The notes beneath the pieces were generated by a model. It was given only the letters and a program-made list of their open reading frames with translations. It ran no database searches and was not told the DNA's origin. From Astropecten irregularis (taxonomy: Eukaryota; Echinodermata; Asteroidea; Paxillosida; Astropectinidae): a stretch of 64,000 bases of DNA. The number at the start of each line of letters is the position of its first letter. Within the stretch, counting starts at the first letter, position 1. The DNA is taken from contig OZ020248.1 of NCBI GenBank assembly GCA_963971285.1, positions 26,773,764 to 26,837,763 on the forward strand. The letters run 5' to 3'. This document shows positions 12,301 through 24,700 of the stretch, one piece after another. Made by a program: the position numbers and the translations under genes.

Positions 12301-15300
12301 TGGGGTACTCCATAGGGCTTCTGAGTGGTCTGGTACCTAATCAACTACTCTTTATCTGTTTATGGGGTGTGATATTGGTCAGAGCCCCAGTGGGTAGAAT
12401 ATGGCGCACATACGATTGGTCAGGCTGGATAGATAGCGACATGCGGGGTGAAATTCCTTCAATGAGTCAGCTGTTACATAGTTGACACTTCCTGTTGGGT
12501 ATGAGAGAACAAGATTTGTTTCTCTGTCGTGCTGTAAATTATCACGTTTATGAGCTCACGCTAGGGTGATATCGTTGCAGTTTACTAATACACATCTGCA
12601 CTTTCCCTGCCTTGGCTAGATTTTAGACTGATAAAATGACCAGGGCTTAGTCAGCTTCTGAGATTTCCAGTTAACAAAAATGAATGATTAAGAATTACAT
12701 TCAAAAAATAAAGAAGGAAGAATAAATGATCTGGAATTATTGAGGGAATTAGTGAAAGTTGTCAGGTGTCAGCAGCCTAGCTGCCCAACATTCTGTTAAC
12801 TTACAACTTTACCTCCTTCAAATCTCCATCGTAGTAATATTTCAAGTTTGGCCCGCCCAATTCTAAGCTAGCTTTTGAGTAAGATCCTGCTAAGATTGAA
12901 ACGTCAGGCCATCTTACAAGTTGAACTCTAAGCTAGCCTTTGAGAAAGATCCTGTTAAAGGATCGAAACATCAGGCCCTCCTAACTCTAAGCTCGCCTTT
13001 GAGTAAGATCCTGCTAGGATCGAAACGTCAGGCACTCCTAACTCTAAGCTAGCCTTTGAGTAAGATCCTGCTAAGTTAGATCTTAAACTCCTAGACTCAT
13101 TATGCGTCAAACTCTACGACAGCCTCCAGTGTGATGGACATCTTGATCACACCCGATTGTGTTTAAAATCTCTACCAAATTGAAAGCTACAGCAGGTTAT
13201 ATTTAGTTCTTTCATGGGCAGTGTGAAGTCCGATGAAAATTCAGCTGTTGGATGACGACTTTTGTTGAAAAGACGGAGAGGCGTGGTTCGCGTAGAAATT
13301 GTTGATCGTCAAGGGCAGAGAATGATTTCATACGTGCTTGCACACTCACGAATCTGTCCACAGGTACACTTGGTGCCTGTCAGTAATGAATGAGAAATTA
13401 CCAGGTGTCATCAGGAGGCATCTTGCCGACTTTGTCTCAGTTTTGAATTGTCTCAGGTATCAGCAGACAAAGGAAGATAGCATCCCAATTGTCATGTAGT
13501 TATTCAGAGCTCACTCCATTGGTAGGTTCTGGATCTGCAGGATTCTTCATGGCAGCCATTTCATCACATACTTCCTTGTTTCTTGGTTGACTGACATCTT
13601 TGTCCTTGGAGTTTATTATTCCTAATATACATATAATTTCTTGACAGGAACTAGCCAAAGCATTGTCACTCAGTCCACAATCCAGTCACATGGTAGTCTC
13701 TTTGGCATCCATTGTTCATCGTTGGCTAGTGTAGTCACCTTGGTAACGGCTTTTTCAGTCGTCAGTTTAGTTTGATGGATGGTGGACGTGCTAGTGTCAT
13801 GTGTTGAGTATCATGAGTGTTGATATACCATGGTTGATCTCTATGCGTGATAGATAAATCTTGCTATCGGTACACTCCTATGCTTTGTAAACACACCCAT
13901 ACCGGAAAGGGCTTTAATAATGTAATCTTTCCTCGGCTGGCATTTTTCAGGTCTGTGGTTGATTGAAGAGGTAGCGTGTGGTGTGTCAGTTGTTTCATGG
14001 CTCAGGATTGAAGCACGTTCCTGATCTGGGTTGGGATTTGAGTGCTGGTTGAGTTTGGTTTGGTTGGTTGGGTTTGTTGTCTAGGGGTCGATTTCACAAA
14101 GCCCTGCGATCGATCGTTACTCGAGTTACGAAGGATAGCTCATCGTAGGGAGCCTATTCCACGTATTGGGCTTCAATGCATCCAAATTCCTACGATTGAT
14201 AGTAAATTACAAAGAGTTTAGTGAAATCGACTCCTGGTTGGCTATGGTTGGTGGGCTAGCTTTGGTCATGTTGGCTGCTGGGCTAGCTTTTGTTGTTGGG
14301 CTTGCTTTGGTTGCCGTATTGGCTGGAATAATAAGTTTCTTAGGGAATGGATCCGGCTGTGGATGCCAGTATGCTACTAAAGGATGATGGGTGCTCTGAT
14401 GCTGCGTGGATTTTGGATGTGAAGTTAGCTTCTTGTGTTGGATTGACTTGAAGTTTAAGACCATGAGTTGGCGTTAAAAGAGAAAAAGTCCAACATGATG
14501 AATGCAAGCATCATTCCCAATCAGTCCCTCAATGGATTCATTCTAGTACAGAGCAGAATTTCATAACTCATGCCTTGTAATGATTGATCATGGAGAGTGT
14601 TGACTCCCTGTGGGAATGGATGCTGCGTGCATCTAGGGATGGATGTCTTTCCTCTTTGACTCGTATGATGATCAACATTGAGAATAGATTGAGACCGCTC
14701 GTCCCTCTCTGGAGGAATAAGAAAAATCACTAATGATTTCTCATGGAAATCAGTTCGCATTAAGCAGGCAACAAACCGGAAAAATCCAATCACGTTCGCT
14801 TTCCCCATTTTTTAGTTTCCACACATTTACTTCTGCCAGTTTTTTTCTCCGATTTGCAAGCCTTTTTTTCTTCGGGTTTTCTGCAAGTCACTGATTTGAA
14901 GTCTCATAACCATTTTGAAAAGCTGAAATTCTTTGACATTTTGCCAGGAGCCCCAGTGTCGTCCTGAATTGGCGAAACGCTGATGCTGACCAATACAATA
15001 TTGAGTTTTATTTTGACTGTATTCCCAACAGTTTTGGTTTAGATTCATGGAAATAAATGTTGAATTGAATCGGAGCTTCTTCAGTCCAGTCCATATTAAA
15101 TTGGATTTCAGCACTTTGCCCAGCTCAAATAATTTTCACCATACATACATGTACATGTGTAACATACAGGTTACCAGCTAAAAATCCATGATGATATATA
15201 TATATAGCAAATGACTGGTACTCAGCTGACTCATATTTAGCTTTGTAGGAAAATATTAAAAGCTATATTTATCACTATAAAGCAGGTGCGTGATGTAGGA

Positions 15301-18300
15301 TTCTAAACACTCTTCACAAGTTGCCATTTATACCCGTTACCTTGACAGCCGTTGTCATGACGACATCTGTACATCATGTTCATTCTCAAGTTGTGCGCTC
15401 CCCGCTGACAAGTGATATAAGTCATCCTACAAGTTGGATTATACTTGTCAGAATCATCTTCAAATTACACACAATGCCTGAGGGTTTACAGGGGCTGGGG
15501 ATAGGGGTGGGGATAGGGGATTAACCAGTTATGATAACAAACCCATAGTGCCACGCGGATGGTGTTACCGAAGTGGTTGTAGGCCACACTTGAGCCTAAT
15601 TTTGGAGGAAGTGTGTTATAAGGAATCTTGGATGGTTTGAGAGCCTCCGGGCTGTGATGGCTCAGCGGTGTCATGCAAGAGAAGACGAGGTCAGGAGATA
15701 CAGTCCAATCACTCTGTCTGATGATGGGTACGGGATGGGTGAGAAGGTTGTACTACTGGGTCTTGAACTTTGTGAAGGCAGTGAAGGCTGTTTGCTTTGG
15801 CTGTGACATCGGATCTGGATGGGGTCATTATCTTGATGTCCTTGGTCATTGCTATGGTGTTCCTGGTCATTGACTTGGTACCCCAGTCGTGGCCATGGTG
15901 TCCCTGGTCATTGCCTTAGTGTCCTTGGTCATTGCCTTGGTTTCCCTGGTCATTGCCTTGGTGCCCTTGGTAATTGCCTTGGTGTCCCTGGTCATTGCCT
16001 TGATGTCCCTGGTCATTGCCTTGGTGTCCCTGGTCATTGCCTTGGTGACCCTGGTCATTGCCTTGGTGTCCTTGGTCATTGCCTTGGTGTCCCTGGTCAT
16101 TACCTTGGTGACCCTGGTCATTGCCTTGGTGCCCCTGGTCATTGCCTTGGTGTCCTTGGTCATTGCCTTGGTGTCCCTGGTCATTGCCTTGGTGACCCTG
16201 GTCATTGCCTTGGTGCCCTGGTCATTGCCTTGGTGACCCTGGTCATTGCCTTGGTGCCCCAGGTCATTGCCTTGATGTCCCTAGTCTTGGCCATAGTGTC
16301 CTTGATCATTGCTTTGGTGCCTGGGACTAGCTTGAACTTTACAGAAGCAATTCCTTGGTATAATTTTCAGAACTCTGACCCACCTCTGAAAACAGCAACT
16401 TTCCCCTCATTATCAAATGAATGGACACTGTCTTAAAGCAGAAGGCAAAAAAGTAGTATATGATGCTGTGTTTGTCCCCCATTGGTGACAGTTGGTACAG
16501 TATGTGGATCGGTTTGCGGTGACACATTGTTATAATATTACATGGTGTTGCTGCAAACCGTTCCACATGCCAAAAAGTACGAACCAAATCGGCACATTTT
16601 GTCGCATTTCTCGTTATGTCTCAACATTTCGACTAGCCTACTCTAGTCATCATCAGGAGAGCTATTGGTACTATAGCTTTGCGGGGCCGTACATGTACAT
16701 GTTTTCTGTCAATTTGGCAGGTTTTGTTAGGTTCATATGACAGAAGTAGGTCTTACAAAGACCGGGCAGGCTGGGCACGGAGAGTGTCACTTCTCTCAGA
16801 AGCAGTTTTCTTCTTCATATAATCATATTTGAAATGATTGGACCCACACTTGTTCTTGCCGATGGTTTTGCTTAAACAGGCACTTGTCCCAGCTTTTAAT
16901 TAATCATCAAGTGTAAATCTCTCCAGCGTGGTGACTCATTGATTTAATACAGGGTGTAACAGGACACAGTGGTACTCTCACATTGTATTCACTCAAGGGA
17001 TCAGCGTTGATCCTACGCTGGGATTGTCCGTTCTATTCAGGTGTTAATGAATTAACGATTACCACTTATTATTCAATTGCATTTATTGACTCACTGGTCC
17101 CCACTTAAACTTCCCTAATTCTTTTTCAAAGTTGAATTATCTCTTTATACAACGCTTAATGCTGAAAAGGGCGAGTCCCGTTTAGGCGTCGTTGAGGTGT
17201 GTTATAACAAACTTCCACTCGTGGAAATCATTCTAACGAGATCTGAAGCTCAACAGGTAGCAGCTTCTCTTATTACCTCAGCCGTGTTTGGTTTAAACTA
17301 CAGGAGACAGCAATATGTAAGCATGTGGGATGTTTGAATTCGTTTCTGCTTGATTCTGTTTGGTACCTGTACTGGGACACTTGATGTCATCTTGGTGATA
17401 CATTGATTGTGGCACTGATACCCACATCATGTTATCATTGTTACCAAACAGTCGACAGTGTCTCTCTTGATTTTTGCTGTTGTGATGTAGTAATATTCAG
17501 TCATGGTTTAAGTATAGAATCATGTTCTATCATAGCTTCAGCGCTGTGAGACACATTGTAGCATTATGTTGGCGGTATCTGACATGCCAGCCGAGTTCTA
17601 GCATCTTAGGGCTTGTATTGGAAGCTTGGACCTTGTGGAAACCTACAGTGCAACTCTTGAGCATCGGTCAAATGGTGTACGCAAAACTAGATTGAATTTA
17701 TTCCTCCAGTGAAATGAGTTTGTCACTTCAGTAAAGCTGGCAGAAGATTCTGAAGAAGTGGCACTTTTAGAAAATAACTGTAATATGAATATTCATGTAT
17801 GCAAATATGTATTTATTATTCATGTTAATGTACACCTTTCTCTCTTATTTGATTGGTTGATTTAAACAGGGAGCATGAGATGGAATGCAGCTATGCGCCG
17901 GTACAGTGCCCCAACAACCCGGACTGTCCCAAGATCTTGAAAATGGTGAGTCACTGTAGTCACTAATATTCCTACTACAGGTAGCTTGGGAAGATCTTTA
18001 CTTGATACAAGCAATAACATGATTAAGGGCCTTTTCGAAACCGGCTCCGGCTCTGGCACCATTTCATGAATCCATTCTAATATAACAGGTATCAAAATAG
18101 AGGCTTTTGGCTGCGGGTCTGAAGTAGATTCTCTGGTTTGAAAAGGAAAACAGAGCTTCAGCTTTAGTGAAAAACCACAACCTATATTTTCAGCATACAC
18201 ATGTTATTGGATGACAGAATAGAAGCCTGAGCCTGAGCCTGAGCCTCCATTTCAAAAATGGAAATTAGCACATACTAAAAGATAACAAAAGTTGTGGAGC

Positions 18301-18736
18301 TATTGTCTTTAACCTTTTCAGTGAGGTGTATGAATTTCACTGGGTATGGTCCTTTATCCTTGAATCATAATTGACAATCTCTTTCCTGTCCGTGTAGTGT
18401 CGTCAGCAATCTGGCCTTCGTGTTTCAGCGTGCATGTATGAAACTAATTGGTTTCTAATGGCTACAATTATTGGGTTATTAGTGGAGGCAGACTGATTAA
18501 GGGATGGTTGCCAGTCTGCTCTCTCACTCTGATTGGCTCGGCCGGCACGTCTCCATGGCGTCAAAATGTTTACAGAACACATACAGCGTATTCTCACTGT
18601 GCTTGTTCTCCAAAGGACATACAGTTTGCCCCCCATGTTTCCTAGGAGTGTTCTAAACCCTGAGAGTGTTTATTGAAGTCGAATTTCAGTGGGATACTTG
18701 CTGCCTTTCTCAAAGCTGAGCTTCAGCTCTGGCTCT

Positions 18737-18796
<60 letters not shown>

Positions 18797-21700
18797 ACAG
18801 GCGCGGTTCTAGAGCCAAAATTTTTTGGGGGCTAGAAGAGTCATTATTTTTTGGGGGGGCTAGAAGACCCAATATTTTGGGTTCTTCTAACACTCGCTTC
18901 TGCTATGTCTTATTAGGGGTCAAAAAACATATACATTATAGCCCACACAACGCGTTTTTTATGCTATTGGCGCTTAATAACTGAAAAAATCCAGTATCTT
19001 CAAGAAATTTGTTTTTCACTTTCATTTTTTTGGGGGGGCTAGACAAAATTTTGGGGGGGCTACAGCCCCCCCCTAGCCCCCCCGTAGAACCGCGCCTGCG
19101 GCTCCATTTCGCGAATCTGTTCTAAAATAATGGGTATCAAAATAGAGGATTTTGGCTGCGGTTCGGAAGTAGATTCTCTGGTTTGACAGTTTGAAAAGGA
19201 AAACAGAGCTTCAGCCTCAATGAAAAACCACAACCTACATTTTTAGCATATGGATGACAGAGATGAAGCTGGAGCCTGAGCCAGAGGCGAGGTTCGGAAA
19301 AGGCCCCAGGTAGTAATGTTCTAACAATTAGGCATCGGTCCACCTCAGCGGAGAGTGGCCAGCACATGTTCAAAGGTCGCAAGGTCAAAGCCAGATGTTT
19401 GCATGCATGCTCTAAACGGCTGGAGAGTTTAGGGTCATTAAACCCCCAAATCGATCCTGACTATTGAAATTGCTGGCTTGACATTCTTGGGCGTGGCCCT
19501 GAAGGAGGGCGGTACTGCCTAACCCTGTCAACTCTGACCTATAAAATACACCGAGTTGATCCAAAGTATACACGACTTGTCAGAGCTAAGTGCTGGCCTG
19601 CACGTACACATAAGGCTTGACGCCTGTCTGGGGTAATTCAACACTCAAAGGTGTGCTGTTTCATTATTTGGGAAAACTTGTAGTTTATACATCCTTTAAG
19701 GAGTAAGAACCACAAGAAATGCACCTTTTTACTATGTGCTTTCCAATACCTGCATTGAAAACAGCTTTTTATCAAATTTTCACATGTTGTGAGTGTGAGT
19801 GAAATAGTATTTGAGTAGTATGTCTATAAATCTGAAATTAATCAATGTAAATAGAGATCCAACCACAAAAAAAGCAATTTTTTTTTTTTTTTTTTACCAC
19901 ATTTCAAATCATTACTTTCAATGTGTTCATGTATCTCCAACTACCTTGTAGTAATACCTTCTCTTAATGAATCTATTGCTTTAGAACCTTGAAGCTCACC
20001 TTCAGAACTGCAACCTGTGCAAGTGCCATCACCACAAGTTTGGCTGCTCCTTCATGGGCACTCAGGAGGAGGTTCTAGACCACCGTGAGATGTGCAGCTA
20101 CGAGGGCATCAAGGACTACCTCCAGACGTCATCCGAGAAGATGCGAGAACTGCAAGCGACCATCGTCCAGAAGGATCAAGAGATTGGGTTCTTACGCTCC
20201 ATGCTCGGCAAGCTCAGCGAGAGGGTAGATCGACTGGAGAAATCCATGGAACTTAAGATCAGTGAGTCTGTCTTTCTTGGTTATCTGCTGGAACATGTAT
20301 TCCTTCCAGCCCTTCTCATCCCCTCTCCCCCATCAAGTTTGTCCTTAATTTGCCAACATCAGTCTTAAACAGGTGATTCAGTTTGCATGAGGGTTCTGTG
20401 AAGATCATTTGAACAACAGAATCAGATTGGAGAAGTGTAAGATCTAAGGGCCTGTTTGTTTCAGGAACGCGATCAGTGATCCGGCACTCTAAAGCTGCTC
20501 CAGATTGTATTTTATCGTATCCTGCCTCCGACGTTGATTTGTAAGATCAAATATGGCAACCAAGATCTGTGGCGAAACAAACAGACCCCAATTTCATTTT
20601 TGTTTGTAATTTTTTCTTACAAAAAACACCACTTTGGCGTGTACCTTATCTGAGAATGCCAGTCATTGTAAAGTGTCTTCCATAGGGATTCAACAATGAT
20701 AATCACAGTCAACAAAGGCATTATATAGTTGGAATGATTGCAGAAACAAGAGGGAAGAAGCATTTAAGTAAAAACCCAGCGACATGCCGAGGAAGGAGAG
20801 CATCGTCCATAATTTCTTCCCGACTTGGTGGAAAACTCTTACATTTCCCAGGCAATTTCCCTCTCGGTTAATCATGCAATTGATGACATGTGTAATGGCA
20901 ACCCAAATACATGCTTAGTGTCAGAAGCGGGATCATTCACTGGGTCTGACAAGATGAGGAAACTTCTCTTAATGAAGCTTAAACATTAATTGCGCCAAGG
21001 GAGAAAGAGATACTCCTTGGAAGCATATCATATACCAGCGCTGGACCTCCCCAGCCCTGGGGCGATCGGGGCTCTGGCACCCTACACAAACATTTGCGTG
21101 CCAAGCCTCCTAGAGGGGAAGTGTGGCTAATGGAATGGGTCCCGCTGAAAGTCCTGCCGGATTAACCCGGTAGAGCCCCCCAAGAAGGTATCAGGGATGG
21201 TTTAATTAGGTCTGACCCCCCTCTTACCCCTCGGTTTACCTACACAGGGACTAGCGTGAGTCAGGCTTAAGGTCTGATGGCTTTCCCAGTGTATTAAATC
21301 TTTTCATTGAGAGATCTTTTGCGGTATCGGAGAAGGAGATCAGATCTTTGGATTAATTCATGGCTCAATTCCAGCGCTCTCTCTCTCTCTTTGGATCCAG
21401 TTGGAGCGCTAGTCTCCTCCGATCACCCCTACCTTCCCCCCTCGTGGATAACTTTCTCTTTCCTGGCTGTATCTAGGATCTTGTCTTACCGGTAATGGTT
21501 CCTAGCTCATATCCGATGGACATCCTGACCCTGTCATGTCTAGGAATCACTGAGGAATCCCGAGTACCACTCAAGCTGCACGCGATCCTCCAAGATTCAC
21601 AAGGGCCAGAACGGCCGCTAGTGCCAACTCTAATTTAGAAATTTGCGCCCTTAAAAGAAAAAGAAGACCAATTTCCCGAGCAAGAATCACACATACGTGC

Positions 21701-24700
21701 CATTATTGTGTCTGGATTGATTTTTTTTGGTTCCTAGTCATTTAACATAGCACCCCCACTCCCTTGTTTCCGCTATCAACTCGGTTTTGGATTGCATTTG
21801 AAATCCAATCCCATAGATGTGTTGACTGACAATAAAATACATCGCAAGCTTGCAAAAGTTCGGAGGCTTTTAAGGCTTGCCAAGAGAACTTGGTCCACAT
21901 CTTGAAAAAGTGAAAAGTAACTGCACTGCCCTCATCTCTTCTATCATGTGTTTACTGTATGTCTTCATTTTATTTTACATTTAATCAAGCCTGGAATTTA
22001 ATGGAGGCCACGGAGGCCATGGCCTTCATTGCCCTGGTTCTTTGCCACGGTGCCTCGTATTTCCATAGACATTATGATTTTCCAATGGAAGCGCCCCTTG
22101 CAATGGAAAAGTGGCCTTGCCCCTTTAATAACTTAATTCCAGGCCTGCATTTTGATCACTGAAATCTCCTTTGAATTTTGGTTACGAATTTAAAAGAGGT
22201 GGAATAAACAGAGTTGGGTTTCTGATTTGGCTTGAACCTGAAACTGACTAAAGGAATATTCAACTTATAACTTGCTGCATGTGCTGTGGTTGCCTAATAC
22301 TGTGATTTTGAACTGTCAAAGTCAGTTTATGGACAGACTTGTGCAAACATAACATTGTGCAAAAATAAACAGACCTGTGAATGTTAAGTACAAGTAATTC
22401 AAACATGTTGGAATTTTCCAATCAGAATTGTCGAGGGGTATTTTTGTTGGCTGCACCGTCGTGGAAGTGCAAATTTGACAAATTAAAAAAAAGTGCCTAC
22501 GTGTTTGAGTTTATCATGGGAAGCCTTCTGTTTGCATTTGGACGAGGCTAATCGCATTCATCAGCCTGTTGAATGTTGGGCGTAACATGAATGATGCTCT
22601 AACATGTCAATGAACGATTCGAGTAAGCATTAAATTAGTCCGACTGTCATGTTGCACTCTGCACTTTTGTGGCAGTTGGGGGGGGGGGGGTGAGAGGGCA
22701 ATTTTGGATGAACCAAGTTCAAGGCTCAATCTGCTTCTAGCATACCGGTACACCATGACATGTTCTCTACTCATCAACCTTATCGGGATTGAAATCAACT
22801 TTCATTAGGTTGCAAAAAAAAAAAAAATTCCACCGTAGCGGAAAGCCCTCGTTTAATCCAGTTTCTATCCGGTAAAGACAAGTGACATCTTTCCTGTGGA
22901 GGAGATAAATTATATAAAAAAAAACGACGGAGAGAAAAAAACACGATTCATTTGATTGATCTACGTCGGCATTGCTGCACTGTGGAGTCCCAAACCCTGG
23001 CGTCTTGGTACTTTTCACTGTGGGTAACATCTTCAACTGAAATTCTTAATTACTGTGGAATATGCGGAAGGTCAGTGCCATGGATCAATGTCACGGGTAA
23101 TTATTACAAATAACCTGATTGATAGGGACTGTCACGTACATGCAACATCAAATCAAATGATATGCTGTGAGTAATATTAGAAATGTTAGTCATTAACACT
23201 TGTACATCTTCTACCTTTCTATAACCCCCTCCCAACTTATAAAATGATATCAGTTTATAATAATCAATCTATAAAATTGATATATTGGTGTTTGAAATTG
23301 ATAATAGAAATATTACAATCAGTTCACTGTGCTAAACCAAATTGCTTAGCTCTATGTCAAAGATCATCCACAAAACCTTAGGTAGCATACCGAAACAGAA
23401 ATCTTCACAGATTTACCTATAACTTACAGGGTATAAAGATGGTAATGGTAGAAACATACCGTTTAACTTTTTCTACATGAAATGCTGTATTTATCCAGAA
23501 AAGAGTAAAACCAATGACCAAAAACAATTTTGATCTTTTAAAGATAAAAGATAACGGTGGAAAGACTTGAGAAATAAAATTTTTGTTTTGCAAGAAAAAG
23601 TAAGAAAAATCCATTTCTGCAGTCAGTTTTTATTAATTATTGTCACTCTGTTTCTACACTTTTCACCAAAAAGTTTCAGAATGCATACCGGTAATAATTA
23701 TTGGAAAACTTGGAAGGCATCATAATGATTAGATAGTCAGGGATATTCAGAAATGTGCTAAGCTACATGTACATGTAAGTGCAATAAATTGCTTAGCATA
23801 AATCCCTTCTTGGCACTCTTGTATGTTAAGATTGGTTGGAGGAGCCTTGAAGACGATAGCTAGGCCTAAACTTCCTTCCAGTTGGTAGCGGGGGTCTGTG
23901 AAGGGTGGTTGTACTTTCTCTGAACCTTCCTAAATACAAGGCTTCCTCTGAGCTGACCTTTGAGGGCTTCACAGCTTCTGGTGGAAGTTTGGTGGGAGCC
24001 AAGAGGATACCGTCAAACCCTTGATAGCTACAGATGTTGGTGATAGCAGGGACTGGAAGCACAGGCCAAACCACTGCCCCTCCTTTTTCCGATGAAAACA
24101 CCCTGAAAGAAAGTCTGAAAAAAACCGCAAACATAATTTGGTGAGGACTATTAATACGCACCGAAAACTGGTTTACAAGGTAGTGCTTGGGCAGATTGCA
24201 TGTTCGTTCATTTATTTGATGATAGTGGTTGGTTGCTGGGTTATAAGGAAATCTTTATCATTTTTTTTTATTCAAAGAAACGTCATTAAGTAGTTCAATG
24301 ATGCCAGATGTTAATGACATAGCTGTGTCGTTGAATGGAACATTTTACGTTCGGAGAAAGAACCAAACGGAGAGACAAAAATGTTGAAGTAAACATTTTC
24401 CTGGCCTTGTTGGGTTGTGGTTTGTATGAAACGGAGAGGAAGGTGGATGTTTTTTCTCGCTGAGTTGCCTGCACAGGAAGTCCCGGTATACACCCCATGG
24501 GATGGCTAATCAGCCGTGGAGTCATGGTTTAAGGGAGAAGAGGTGAAGGCAAGTCTCGCGGGAGATAGCTGACTTGATGCCACGCAGGATGGCCGACCGG
24601 ATTGGTTTATTTAAGAAATTACCCCACAACATTTTTTCCCGTCTTTTCTTCTTAATATATCCTCTTCCCTTGGTTCAAGTATTTCAACACTTGATACATG

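Larger units (their letters stand above)
10649..17869 (+). other. Intron 4 (phase 2, 7.2 kb)
   Basis: Contains the 57-63-bp tandem repeat at 12859-13078, a MITE at 14084-14234 and the 21-bp minisatellite at 15834-16324. The remaining sequence shows no coding similarity. The apparent reading frames inside the minisatellite come from its period being a multiple of three. Confidence 0.85.
17946..19984 (+). other. Intron 5 (phase 0, 2.0 kb)
   Basis: Mostly occupied by two copies of a repeat with GGCTCC/GGAGCC-rich ends (18028-18262 and 18712-19308); the second is interrupted by a 301-bp hAT-like insertion. A 19-base T run lies near 19879-19897. Confidence 0.85.

Noticed and set aside
15849..16436. 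195-codon frame HCLGVPG... and related frames
   Set aside because: An artefact of the 21-bp minisatellite: open in several frames on both strands, with no conserved sequence outside the repeat.
18673..18984. Frame with a run of Leu-Arg pairs (LRLRLR)
   Set aside because: Translation of the GGCTCC hexamer array at the end of a mobile element.
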